From positions 1,612,001 through 1,676,000 of the forward strand of contig CAMPOT010000001.1 of NCBI GenBank assembly GCA_946892665.1: a DNA stretch of 64,000 nucleotides, written 5' to 3'. The stretch comes from Chryseobacterium sp. Marseille-Q5410 (GTDB lineage Bacteria; Bacteroidota; Bacteroidia; Flavobacteriales; Weeksellaceae). Below, piece by piece: positions 9,135-18,292 of the stretch; the stretch's first letter is position 1; every line of letters starts with the position of its first letter. The notes beneath the pieces are model-generated. The model had not been told where the DNA came from, did no database searches, and worked only from the letters and a program-made list of their open reading frames with translations. The position numbers and the translations under genes are program-made.

Positions 9135-9388
9135 CACTATCAAACATTTGAATCTTTTTTGTTTTAAATTTTTTTTAAATTGGCCACCCGTTTTGAATTA
9201 AAGATCGGTCTGGTAAGCAAAATAGAGCAGGTTTTTGACGATTTTTACTTTCCATTCCAAGCATTTTTTACTGTTTTTTTTGAAATTTTGTGCTGAGGAT
9301 TAAGGCCTATCAACCTGTTCTTGGATGCATGGACAAAGATTTTAAAGGTTAGTCATGATCTAATCTAGAAGGTTCTCTCAAATTTATT

Positions 9389-9396
9389 TATATTTG
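9389..9396 (+). promoter_or_regulatory. -7 promoter element of the E1 gene
   Basis: TATATTTG matches TAnnTTTG exactly, 17 bp before the ATG at 9414. No TTG is present at the expected -33 distance. Confidence 0.4.
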
Positions 9397-9413
9397 TGAA
9401 AATTCAGATATTT

Positions 9414-11843
9414 ATGGAGGCCACTTATATAGAAACGCAACAGATTTCTTTTCAGGATTTTAAGAAAAATGTTTTAGAAGATTACAAACTCGGAAGAATT
9501 TCGCGTGAAATGTCTTATCTCGGTAGAAGAGAAGTTTTAACTGGAAAAGCAAAATTTGGGATTTTCGGAGATGGAAAAGAGTTGCCACAATTGGCGATGG
9601 CAAAAGTTTTCAAAAACGGAGATTTTCGTTCAGGCTATTACCGGGATCAAACTTTTTCTTTGGTGATCGGTGCGGTTACGGTAGAAAGCTTTTTCGCACA
9701 ATTATACGCAGATACAAGTGTAGAACGCGAACCTGCTTCCGCTGGCCGACAAATGAATGGGCATTACGCAACAAGAAGTTTAAATGAAGACGGAACATGG
9801 AAGAATTTAATGCAACAAAAAAATATTTCATCAGACATTTCGCCTACAGCAGGACAAATGCCACGATTATTGGGACTTGCACAAGCTTCCAAAATATACA
9901 AATCTGTGAAATTTGAGGGCTCGGAAAAATTCTCCAACAACGGGAACGAAATTGCTTTCGGAACCATTGGTGATGCCTCCACAGCGGAAGGTCATTTCTG
10001 GGAAACTTTGAATGCTGCTTGTGCGCTGCAAGTTCCGATGATTGTTTCCATTTGGGATGATGGTTACGGGATTTCTGTACCAACTCAAAATCAAAGAGCA
10101 AAAGCGGATATTTCGGAAATGCTTTCAGGTTTTCAAAGAAGAGAAGGCGAAAACCAAGGTTGTGAAATTATTCAGGTAAAAGCATGGGATTATCCAGCGC
10201 TTCTGGATGCTTATGCAAAAGCGGAACATTTTGCCAGAACAGAAAGTGTTCCTGTCGTAGTACATGTTGTAGAAGTAACGCAGCCTCAAGGACATTCCAC
10301 TTCTGGCTCGCACGAACGATATAAAAATGAAGAACGCCTGAAATGGGAATCAGAATTCGATGGGCTTGTTCAGTTTAAAGAATGGATTTTGAATTATTCT
10401 ATTGAAATTGAAGGAAATGAGCAGCAATTGGCTACAGCAGAAGAATTGGAAAAGATAGAATCAGAGGCAAAAAAATTCGTAAAAGACGGTCAAAAGAAAG
10501 CATGGGAAAATTATCAGTCTACCATTCAGAATTTGAAGAATGCGGTTTTTCCATTAATTGAAAATTTAAAAACTCAAAATACTGAAATCGAAAATGAGAT
10601 TGAGAAATTCAAGAAAATCATTTCAGTTTCAAAGAAAGATATTTTTCATCTGGTAAGAAAAATTTTATTGCTAACTAGAGGTAATAATACTGTCGAAAGA
10701 GCAAATCTCCAGACGAAATTTAATGAGATTTACGCCGTAGAAAAAGATAATTATTCATCTCATCTTTATTCGCAATCTCAGTGGAGAGCGACGAATGTGA
10801 AAGAAGTTGCGCCGATTTACTCAGAAAATTCTGAAATCGTAGACGGCAGAGTAGTGGTGAGAAATAATTTCGATAAAATTTTCAGCAAATATCCTGAAAC
10901 TTTGGTATTTGGTGAAGATGCCGGAAATATTGGTGATGTGAACCAAGGTTTGGAAGGACTTCAGGAAAAATACGGTGAGCTAAGAATTGCAGATACCGGA
11001 ATCCGCGAAGCAACCATTTTGGGACAGGGAATCGGTATGGCGATGCGAGGTTTGAGACCGATTGCTGAAATTCAGTACCTTGATTATATTTTGTACTGTT
11101 TGCAGGGAATGAGCGATGATTTAGCAACGGTACAGTACCGAACAAAAGGTGGCCAAAAAGCGCCGGTAATCATTAGAACTCGTGGTCACCGTCTGGAAGG
11201 AATCTGGCATTCGGGATCTCCAATGGCAGGAATTATCAACCTATCCAAAGGAATTTTGGTTTTGGTTCCAAGAAATTTAACTAAGGCTGCCGGGTTTTAT
11301 AACACAATGCTTCAAACCGACGAGCCAGCCGTAATCGTAGAGTGTTTAAACGGTTATCGTTTAAAAGAAAAACAACCCGATAATTTAGGAGAATTTACAG
11401 TTCCTGTAGGAAAAATTGAAGTAACTAAAGAAGGAAAAGATGTTACCTTGGTGACTTACGGATCCACATGGAGATTGGTGATGGAAGCAGCAGAAGAATT
11501 GGAGAAAATTGGAATTTCAGCAGAAGTAATTGATGTTCAATCTTTAATTCCTTTCGATTTGGAACATGAAATCGCAGAAAGCGTGAAGAAAACCAACCGA
11601 TTGGTCGTTATCGATGAAGATGTGGAAGGCGGAACATCCGCATTTATTCTTCAGCAAGTCCTTGAAAAGCAAAAAGCATTCAAGTATTTGGATTCCGAAC
11701 CCGTAACCATTTCTGCGGAAAACCACCGTCCACCTTATGCAAGTGATGGCGATTATTTCAGTAAACCAAGTGTGGATGATATGGTAGAAAAAGTATATGC
11801 AATGTTCCATGAGAGCAACCCTGGAAAATTTCCTAAGATTTAA
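9414..11843 (+). CDS. 2-oxoacid dehydrogenase E1 component, fused alpha and beta subunits
   Basis: Thiamine-diphosphate E1 of a 2-oxoacid dehydrogenase complex, most likely branched-chain 2-oxoacid (or pyruvate) type, with alpha and beta subunits fused in one 809-aa chain. The alpha half (~1-330) has the ThDP motif GDASTAEGHFWETLN and the HSTSGSHERY phosphorylation-loop region. A linker of ~120 residues rich in Glu/Lys follows. The beta half (~470-809) has FGEDAGNIGDVNQG, IAEIQYLDYI, the transketolase C-domain and HRPPYASDGDYFSKP. The fusion is usual in Bacteroidota. ATG 9414 is chosen; GTG 9396 overlaps the -7 box. No E2 is nearby, but lpdA (E3) follows. Confidence 0.9.
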   Translation: MEATYIETQQISFQDFKKNVLEDYKLGRISREMSYLGRREVLTGKAKFGIFGDGKELPQLAMAKVFKNGDFRSGYYRDQTFSLVIGAVTVESFFAQLYADTSVEREPASAGRQMNGHYATRSLNEDGTWKNLMQQKNISSDISPTAGQMPRLLGLAQASKIYKSVKFEGSEKFSNNGNEIAFGTIGDASTAEGHFWETLNAACALQVPMIVSIWDDGYGISVPTQNQRAKADISEMLSGFQRREGENQGCEIIQVKAWDYPALLDAYAKAEHFARTESVPVVVHVVEVTQPQGHSTSGSHERYKNEERLKWESEFDGLVQFKEWILNYSIEIEGNEQQLATAEELEKIESEAKKFVKDGQKKAWENYQSTIQNLKNAVFPLIENLKTQNTEIENEIEKFKKIISVSKKDIFHLVRKILLLTRGNNTVERANLQTKFNEIYAVEKDNYSSHLYSQSQWRATNVKEVAPIYSENSEIVDGRVVVRNNFDKIFSKYPETLVFGEDAGNIGDVNQGLEGLQEKYGELRIADTGIREATILGQGIGMAMRGLRPIAEIQYLDYILYCLQGMSDDLATVQYRTKGGQKAPVIIRTRGHRLEGIWHSGSPMAGIINLSKGILVLVPRNLTKAAGFYNTMLQTDEPAVIVECLNGYRLKEKQPDNLGEFTVPVGKIEVTKEGKDVTLVTYGSTWRLVMEAAEELEKIGISAEVIDVQSLIPFDLEHEIAESVKKTNRLVVIDEDVEGGTSAFILQQVLEKQKAFKYLDSEPVTISAENHRPPYASDGDYFSKPSVDDMVEKVYAMFHESNPGKFPKI

Positions 11844-11867
11844 GTTTACTATTTTTCAAATAAACTA

Positions 11868-11896
11868 AAGCGGGCTTTTGGGCTCGCTTTTTTGTT
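11868..11896 (+). terminator. Rho-independent terminator after the E1 gene
   Basis: Stem AAAGCGGGC / GGCTCGCTTT (one G-U pair) followed by a T run. Confidence 0.75.
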
Positions 11897-12040
11897 TGAA
11901 TCTAAAAAAACTTAACGATTTTTTTTTTAATACCTTTTCTAGCTTTTAAGAATGATAATTTCAATGAAACTCTTGCATTCTTAAAAAAGGAAGATAATTC
12001 CATCGAAAAATTTCCGTAAATTCGCATCAAATTTTAAACA

Positions 12041-13432
12041 ATGAACTACGATATTATTGTCATCGGAAGTGGACCCGGTGGTTACGTTACCGCGATCAGA
12101 GCGGCACAATTGGGTTTTAAAACTGCCATTATCGAAAAAGAAAACTTGGGTGGAATTTGCTTGAATTGGGGATGTATTCCCACGAAAGCATTGTTGAAAT
12201 CTGCACACGTTTTCAATTATTTGAAACATGCCGAACAATATGGTTTAAATGCAGTTGAAAATCCAGGTTTCGATTTTACGAAAGTCATTGACAGAAGTAG
12301 AGGAGTTGCTAATAAAATGAGCGGTGGAATTTCTTTTTTGATGAAGAAAAACAAGATCGATGTGATCATGGGAACTGCTAAAGTTCAGAAAGGAAAAAAA
12401 GTAAGTGTAACCGATAAAGACGGAAATGCAACTGAATATTCTGGGGAGCATATCATCATCGCAACCGGAGCAAGATCCAGAGAATTGCCAAATATTCCAC
12501 AAGATGGGGTAAAAGTAATCGGATACCGACAAGCGCTTTCGCTTCCGCAGCAACCTAAATCAATGATTGTTGTAGGTTCTGGTGCTATCGGAGTAGAATT
12601 TGCTGATTTCTATAACACGATGGGAACCAAAGTAACCATTGTAGAATTTATGCCAAATATCCTTCCTGTTGAGGACGAAGAAGTTTCAAAACATGTTGAA
12701 AAATCTTTGAAAAAATCGGGAATTGAAATTATGACCAACGCTTCCGTAGAATCTATTGATACCAGCGGAAACGGTGTGAAAGCAATGGTGAAAACTGCTA
12801 ATGGAAACGTTACTCTAGAAGCAGATATGCTGTTGTCTGCAGTAGGAATTTCTGCAAATGTTGAAGGACAAGGGTTTGAAGAAGTAGGAATTCAAACTGA
12901 TAAAGGACGAGTTTTGGTGAACGAATGGTACGAAACTTCAGTTCCCGGATATTATGCGATTGGTGACCTTCTTCCAACTCAAGCTTTAGCACACGTTGCA
13001 TCTGCAGAAGGAATTGCTTGTGTAGAAAAAATAAAAGGTCTTCATGTAGATAAAATCGATTATGGCAATATTCCTGGTTGTACGTACTGTCATCCGGAAA
13101 TCGCTTCTGTGGGTTTAACTGAAAAACAAGCGAAAGAAAAAGGTTACGAAATCAAAGTTGGAAAATTCCCTTTCTCAGCATCCGGAAAAGCAACCGCAAA
13201 CGGCGATACTGATGGTTTCATCAAAGTAATTTTTGATGCGAAATATGGCGAATGGCTAGGTTGTCACATGGTAGGAGATGGTGTTACTGATATGATTGCG
13301 GAAGCAGTAGTGGCGCGTAAATTGGAAACTACCGGTCACGAAATTTTAAAATCTATTCACCCGCATCCAACCATTTCTGAAGCGGTAATGGAAGCCGTTG
13401 CAGCAGCTTATGGCGAAGTGATTCATATCTAA
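12041..13432 (+). CDS. lpdA: Dihydrolipoyl dehydrogenase (E3)
   Basis: FAD-dependent NAD-linked oxidation of dihydrolipoamide, the shared E3 of 2-oxoacid dehydrogenase and glycine cleavage complexes. The N-terminal FAD motif GSGPGGYVTAIRAAQLG is followed by the redox disulfide Cys40/Cys45 in GGICLNWGCIP. The NAD motif is VVGSGAIGVEFADF, and the C-terminal active-site HPHPTISE is present. The length of 463 aa is normal. It lies 197 bp after the E1 fusion but has an intervening terminator, so it is probably transcribed separately. Confidence 0.96.
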   Translation: MNYDIIVIGSGPGGYVTAIRAAQLGFKTAIIEKENLGGICLNWGCIPTKALLKSAHVFNYLKHAEQYGLNAVENPGFDFTKVIDRSRGVANKMSGGISFLMKKNKIDVIMGTAKVQKGKKVSVTDKDGNATEYSGEHIIIATGARSRELPNIPQDGVKVIGYRQALSLPQQPKSMIVVGSGAIGVEFADFYNTMGTKVTIVEFMPNILPVEDEEVSKHVEKSLKKSGIEIMTNASVESIDTSGNGVKAMVKTANGNVTLEADMLLSAVGISANVEGQGFEEVGIQTDKGRVLVNEWYETSVPGYYAIGDLLPTQALAHVASAEGIACVEKIKGLHVDKIDYGNIPGCTYCHPEIASVGLTEKQAKEKGYEIKVGKFPFSASGKATANGDTDGFIKVIFDAKYGEWLGCHMVGDGVTDMIAEAVVARKLETTGHEILKSIHPHPTISEAVMEAVAAAYGEVIHI

Positions 13433-13452
13433 TAATAAGCAGAATTTTACTA

Positions 13453-13485
13453 AAAACCACGTCTTTTGGATGTGGTTTTATTATT
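13453..13485 (+). terminator. Rho-independent terminator after lpdA
   Basis: Eleven-bp stem AAAACCACGTC / GATGTGGTTTT (one G-U pair) followed by a T-rich tract. Confidence 0.7.
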
Positions 13486-13504
13486 TTTAAATTAAATTTT
13501 TATC

Positions 13505-14278
13505 ATGAAAGAACATCAACTGGGATTGGTACTTTCCGGAGGCGGAACCAAAGGAATTGCTCATGCGGGAGTTTTAAAATTTTTAAAAGAAAAAAACATT
13601 CAGCCAGATATTTTAGCTTGTTGCAGTGCGGGTTCTATCGTTGGGAGTCTTCATGCAATTGGGAAATCTCCCGAAGAAATACTGGATTTTTTCAAGTCCG
13701 TTTATTTTTTTCATTGGAAACATTTTGCTTTCAATAAGCCGGGGTTGGTGTCATCGTCAATTTTTTCGACATACCTGAATCCTGTTTTTAAAGAAATGAC
13801 CGTAGGAGATCTAGAAATTGAACTTAAAATTATTGCAACAGAACTGGTATCCGGTGATCAGAAAATATTCAGCAATAAAGACAAAATTGTGGATGCAATA
13901 ATTGCTTCTTGCTCCATTCCCGGGATTACAACGCCTTATATTGTTGGAAACGACATGTTCAGTGATGGAGGTGTTTTGAATAATTTCCCGGCTGATATTA
14001 TCCACAATGATTGTAAAAAATTGATCGGAGTTTATGTTTCTTTACCTCAGGATGTGGAAGTTTCGAATCTGAATTCTATCAAAGCTGTTACAACTCGGGC
14101 TTACGAATTGCTTTCGCATCGGACGGAAATTCATAAATTTTCTTATTGTGACTGGATGATTAGCTCTAAAAAACTATCTCAATATGGAACTTTCGAGAAA
14201 AAAGCGAATCGTCTGGAAGAGATTTTTGAAATTGGTTATCAGGCGGCTAAAGATTCTTTTGAGAATGTAGATTTCTAG
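13505..14278 (+). CDS. Patatin-like phospholipase with a CxSxG nucleophile elbow
   Basis: Predicted serine lipid acyl hydrolase of 257 aa. The oxyanion motif is GGGTKGIAHAG (residues 12-22). The nucleophile elbow is Cys39-Cys40-Ser41-Ala42-Gly43, so the first Gly of the usual GxSxG is Cys. The dyad aspartate is Asp154 in SDGGVLNNFP. No signal peptide is present, suggesting a cytosolic or peripheral membrane enzyme. The last four bases overlap the convergent dgkA stop. Confidence 0.85.
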   Translation: MKEHQLGLVLSGGGTKGIAHAGVLKFLKEKNIQPDILACCSAGSIVGSLHAIGKSPEEILDFFKSVYFFHWKHFAFNKPGLVSSSIFSTYLNPVFKEMTVGDLEIELKIIATELVSGDQKIFSNKDKIVDAIIASCSIPGITTPYIVGNDMFSDGGVLNNFPADIIHNDCKKLIGVYVSLPQDVEVSNLNSIKAVTTRAYELLSHRTEIHKFSYCDWMISSKKLSQYGTFEKKANRLEEIFEIGYQAAKDSFENVDF

Positions 14279-14628
14279 AAAATATACTTCCAATAAATCA
14301 AAATTCCCACAAACACCGAAGCGATCGCCATCAATAAAACTGCTCCTGCAGCGCTATCTTTGATGATTTTTATCCTTACATCAAACTCTGGTTGTATGAT
14401 GTCGCACACTTTTTCGATGCAAGTATTGATGATTTCTAAACTTAGAACCGCAAAACAAACGATCAAAATAAGGGCAGTGTCGACGGCTGATAAGCGAAAA
14501 TAAACAATGAGAAAAAGGTTGATCAACAGCGCGAAAATTTCAAATTGAAAATTTCTTTCCGATTTCAGCATCCAAATCAGTCCCTTTAAAGAGTTCCACA
14601 AACTTTTATGAAATGCAGGTTTTCTCAT
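14275..14628 (-). CDS. dgkA: Diacylglycerol kinase / undecaprenol kinase family
   Basis: Small integral-membrane lipid kinase (117 aa, three hydrophobic helices). Family features: N-terminal SLKGLIWMLKSERNFQFE surface helix, central LSLEIINTCIEKVCDI with the catalytic Glu and Asn, and IKIIKDSAAGAVLLMAI. In non-proteobacteria this family usually phosphorylates undecaprenol. ATG 14628 is preferred over TTG 14634. The start codon shares one base with the stop of the M28 peptidase upstream (TAATG), indicating translational coupling. Confidence 0.87.
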   Translation of the reverse strand: MRKPAFHKSLWNSLKGLIWMLKSERNFQFEIFALLINLFLIVYFRLSAVDTALILIVCFAVLSLEIINTCIEKVCDIIQPEFDVRIKIIKDSAAGAVLLMAIASVFVGILIYWKYIF

Positions 14629-15992
14629 TACCAATTTTTATCGATCATGTAAACTAATTGTCCCATTACCACCGCTCCTAAATGCAATTCCCGATGATTC
14701 ACTTTATCAAAAGTGTCTTCTTCGGAATGGTGAATTTCAAAATATCGCTGGGAATCCGTAACCAGTTCAGCCAAAGGAACGCCCAATTTTTCCATAGGTT
14801 GGATATCGGTTCCTGCATATTGTAATTCAAAGTTATGCGCGCCGTAAGGTAGAAAAAGACTTCCCCAAGATTGGATTTGTTTTCTTTGTTCGGGGTTCAT
14901 CACAAGAGCTATTCCTCTTGGAGTGAAACCACCGCCATCACTTTCGATTGCGAAGATATGTTTTTCGTTTTTCTCCTGAATAGTATTGGCATAAGTGTTA
15001 CCACCACGCACGCCATTTTCTTCATTGGCAAAACAAACAACTCTGATGGTGTGATTATTTTTTAATCCCAATTTTTTGAAGGTTCGGAGGATCTCGATGC
15101 TTTGTACAATTCCGGCTCCGTCATCATGAGCACCTTCCCCAACATCCCAAGAATCAAGGTGACCACTGACTACTATTACGTTTTTGTCTTTATTACCAGT
15201 AATTTCTCCAATGACTGAATAGGATTTTTTTTCACCTTTCATTCCACAATTTGAATTAAGTTTAGCGAAAACTTTTTGCGTTTTTAGGGTTTGCTCCAAT
15301 TCATCAGCGCTTTTCGGACCAATCGCAACTGCCGGGATTTTTGCCGTGTCATCAGTATCGTACCGCATCATTCCGGTATGAGGAACATCGTCAACGGCCG
15401 AAGAAAGCGAACGGATAATCACGGCTTTAGCATCCTTTTTGCCGGCCCAGGAAGCTGCTGCGCGCCGATACATTCCTGCATCGCCATAAGCTTGACCCGT
15501 GTTGATGAATTTTTGGTTAAAAGCATAATTAAAGAAAACAATTTTTCCTTTCACTTGATCGGCAGAAAGTTGATCAAATTCCTGCTTATTTTTCACGAAA
15601 ATAATTTCTGCTTCCAGATTTTTACCTTTTGTTCCTTCGGAATTTCCTAATGAAAGCATTTTAAGTGTTTTCCATGTGCCATTTTGGGTTTTAATCTGAA
15701 GAGATTCTTTACCACGAATCCATACCGGAACTGTAACTTCTTCTTTCCAAACTTTATCTGCGCCTGCTTCTTTCAGTTTTTTTACCGCCCACTCGGTTGA
15801 TTTTTCATAAGTATCGGATCCGCTCAACCGATGACCGATATTTTTTGTTAAATCTCTCAGGTTTTCGTAGGCACGACCATTGGTCAAAATTTCATCGGAA
15901 ATATTTTTGAATTGGATAGAATCCCCTTGGTTTTGAGAAAATAAAATTCCGCCCAAAAAGAGCGGAAGTATGGTGATTAATTTGGCTGTCAT
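14628..15992 (-). CDS. Secreted M28-family zinc peptidase
   Basis: Exported co-catalytic di-zinc aminopeptidase/carboxypeptidase of the M28 family (454 aa). The signal peptide is MTAKLITILPLFLGGILFSQ. A PA domain lies at ~120-240. Zinc and catalytic residues are in SGHLDSWDVGEGAHDDGAG (His, Asp, Asp), FANEENGVRGG (Glu pair) and IHHSEEDTFDKV (His). ATG 15992 fits the signal peptide; the reading frame also opens at TTG 16013. It is coupled to dgkA downstream. Role: probably peptide scavenging in the periplasm or outside. Confidence 0.9.
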   Translation of the reverse strand: MTAKLITILPLFLGGILFSQNQGDSIQFKNISDEILTNGRAYENLRDLTKNIGHRLSGSDTYEKSTEWAVKKLKEAGADKVWKEEVTVPVWIRGKESLQIKTQNGTWKTLKMLSLGNSEGTKGKNLEAEIIFVKNKQEFDQLSADQVKGKIVFFNYAFNQKFINTGQAYGDAGMYRRAAASWAGKKDAKAVIIRSLSSAVDDVPHTGMMRYDTDDTAKIPAVAIGPKSADELEQTLKTQKVFAKLNSNCGMKGEKKSYSVIGEITGNKDKNVIVVSGHLDSWDVGEGAHDDGAGIVQSIEILRTFKKLGLKNNHTIRVVCFANEENGVRGGNTYANTIQEKNEKHIFAIESDGGGFTPRGIALVMNPEQRKQIQSWGSLFLPYGAHNFELQYAGTDIQPMEKLGVPLAELVTDSQRYFEIHHSEEDTFDKVNHRELHLGAVVMGQLVYMIDKNW

Positions 15993-16039
15993 AGATTGAT
16001 AATTTGAAACCAAATTTAAACAAATTTATTGATAAAAAA

Positions 16040-17284
16040 TTACTGTTTCATATCATACATTAACAAAGCAGTAACGAGTTTTGGTTCAATATAAGTACAT
16101 TTTGGAGGCATTTTGATGTTTTTGTCCGAAACTTTCAGCAAATCGTTGAAGCTTACCGGATAAATTCCGAATCCGACCTTATATTTCCCGGAGTCTACTT
16201 TTTCTTTAATTAAATTAATTCCTTCAATGCTCGAATTTCCTTTGCTGTAAGTGATTTTATCGGTGGTTTTAGGATTTTCAATTCCTAAAATATCTTTCAG
16301 GATATATTCTTCTAAAAGGAAATGATCCAAATCATTGAAATCGCTTTGCTGCTTTCTCAACTCATGTTTTACGTGAAGAGAATAAAATTTACCACCCAAA
16401 TACATTGATATATGGAATTTCTGCGAAGGATAGTACGGATTTTCGCCTTTTTCGTGGATAAGGAAGTTTTCTTCAATTTTCTTTAAAAATTCGGTTTCAG
16501 ACAAACCATTCAGATCTTCCAAAAGTCTGTTGTAATCATGAATTTTGATGGATTGATTAGAAACTAAAAAACTGAAGACATAGTTGTAATGCTCCGTTCC
16601 GTTGTGTTTTTTGTTTTTCTTTTGTTGGTTCTGAGCATTCAGAGCCGTAGATCCAATACGGTGATGTCCATCGGCTATGTAAAAAGAATCGATTTGTTCC
16701 AAAACTTCCTTGTACTGCATCATTTTCAATCGGTTATCGATACGCCAAACTTTGTGGCGAGTTCCGTTGTCCGAAACATAATTGATAATTGGGACATTTT
16801 TTTCCTCATGGTTCATGAGTAATTCAATTTTCGGATTTGCCAAATAGGTCAAAAGAACCGGCTCTGCCTGTAGATTTACTTTTTCTAAATAATAGGCGAG
16901 CTTTTCTTTTCTTTGGGTGATGGTGGATTCATGTTTCTTGATTTTTCCATTTCGGAAATCTTCCACACTTACCAATCCCATAAGTCCACGAAATATAGAT
17001 TTATTGGGCAAAACCTGCTCATAAAGATAATAGGAAGAATTGTCCTGAACAAGTTTTTTATCATCAAGCAATTCCTCGAAATTCGTTCGTATTTTCCGCA
17101 AATTTCGGTCGATATCTTTGGATTTACTTACGACATAAGGCTTAATCATTTGTATATAGGAGGAATCTTCCTGCGCCTTTTTGTTAATTTCCTCTTGCGT
17201 GAAACTATCTAAAGGGTGAGTAGGGAATTTGTCAACATAATCTTCGCTTGGTCTTATTCCCCGAAATGGCTTGAATATAGGCAT
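16040..17284 (-). CDS. DUF1015 family protein
   Basis: A 414-aa cytosolic protein of the DUF1015 family. The family signatures FKPFRGIRPSEDYVDKFPTHPLDSF at the start and YIADGHHRIGSTALN in the middle, with a C-terminal GFGIYPVSFNDLLKVSD, are clear. The activity is not established. Six bp separate it from serA upstream, so it is very likely cotranscribed with serC-serA and linked to serine metabolism; this neighbourhood is recurrent in bacteria. Confidence 0.88.
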   Translation of the reverse strand: MPIFKPFRGIRPSEDYVDKFPTHPLDSFTQEEINKKAQEDSSYIQMIKPYVVSKSKDIDRNLRKIRTNFEELLDDKKLVQDNSSYYLYEQVLPNKSIFRGLMGLVSVEDFRNGKIKKHESTITQRKEKLAYYLEKVNLQAEPVLLTYLANPKIELLMNHEEKNVPIINYVSDNGTRHKVWRIDNRLKMMQYKEVLEQIDSFYIADGHHRIGSTALNAQNQQKKNKKHNGTEHYNYVFSFLVSNQSIKIHDYNRLLEDLNGLSETEFLKKIEENFLIHEKGENPYYPSQKFHISMYLGGKFYSLHVKHELRKQQSDFNDLDHFLLEEYILKDILGIENPKTTDKITYSKGNSSIEGINLIKEKVDSGKYKVGFGIYPVSFNDLLKVSDKNIKMPPKCTYIEPKLVTALLMYDMKQ

Positions 17285-17290
17285 TTTTAT

Positions 17291-18250
17291 CTATAATTTC
17301 GTTTTAATATCTATGATTTGCATGGCAAGTTCCGCACCGATTTTTTCCTGGGCATCCAGTGTATTTCCACCTAAATGTGGGGAAAGTGAAAGGTTAGGAT
17401 TCATCAGCAACTGCAATTCCGGTGTGGGTTCGTTTTCGAAAACATCCAGTGCTGCACCTGCAACTTTTCCGGATTCGATATAATCGAGTAGGGCGACCTC
17501 ATTGATTACGCCACCTCTTGCAGTATTTACAATAAATACGCCATCTTTCATTTTCTCGAATTGAGGCGTGTCGATGATGTATTCGTTGGTTTTTGGAGTG
17601 TTGATGCTGATAAAATCGGTGTCTTTTAAAAATTCATCAAAATTATTGGTAGATGTAATTTCAAAGTTCAGTTTTTGACCATCAAAAAATTCTAAAGAAA
17701 TGGTTTCGGTTTTAGGTTTTCTGGTGAGGACTTTCACTTTCATTCCTAAAGAAATCCCCATTTTCACTACTTCTTTACCAATTCCACCAAAACCGATCAC
17801 TCCTAACGTTTTTCCCTCTAATTCAATCGCTTTTGAGAAGGATTTTTTCATTGCATTAAAATGTGTATCTCCTTCCAGTGGCATCAATCTGTTGGATTCG
17901 TGAAGAAATCTTGCCAATGAAAAGAAATGGGCAAATACGATTTCTGCAACGGATCTTGAAGAAGCATTTGGAGTGTTAATGACGAATAATCCTTTTTCAA
18001 TTGCATATTCCACGTCGATATTGTCCATTCCTACACCGCCTCTTCCGATAATTTTTAAGGAAGGACATTCGTCGATCAATTCCTGCGGAACTTGGGTAGC
18101 GCTTCTTACCAAAAGTACATCGATATGGTTTTCGTTGATGAAATCAGCGAGATGTTCCTGGGAAACTTTAGCTTCTACAAACTCAATACCGGCGCTGGTT
18201 AAAGCGTTAATTCCGGATTCTGAAAGACCATCGTTGGCTAATACTTTCAT
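17291..18250 (-). CDS. serA: D-2-hydroxyacid / 3-phosphoglycerate dehydrogenase
   Basis: NAD-dependent first step of serine synthesis (3-phosphoglycerate to 3-phosphohydroxypyruvate). The 319-aa form lacks the ACT regulatory domain. Features: the NAD-binding IGFGGIGKEVVKMG at ~150, GRGGVGMDNIDVEYA, NTARGGVINEVALLDYIESG with the catalytic Arg, and a C-terminal LSPHLGGNT with the catalytic His. It lies 42 bp downstream of serC and 6 bp upstream of the DUF1015 gene. Specificity for 3-phosphoglycerate is inferred from this linkage. Confidence 0.9.
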   Translation of the reverse strand: MKVLANDGLSESGINALTSAGIEFVEAKVSQEHLADFINENHIDVLLVRSATQVPQELIDECPSLKIIGRGGVGMDNIDVEYAIEKGLFVINTPNASSRSVAEIVFAHFFSLARFLHESNRLMPLEGDTHFNAMKKSFSKAIELEGKTLGVIGFGGIGKEVVKMGISLGMKVKVLTRKPKTETISLEFFDGQKLNFEITSTNNFDEFLKDTDFISINTPKTNEYIIDTPQFEKMKDGVFIVNTARGGVINEVALLDYIESGKVAGAALDVFENEPTPELQLLMNPNLSLSPHLGGNTLDAQEKIGAELAMQIIDIKTKL

Positions 18251-18292
18251 AATGATTTTATAAGTAATTAATGATGATAAATTGGTAACGGA

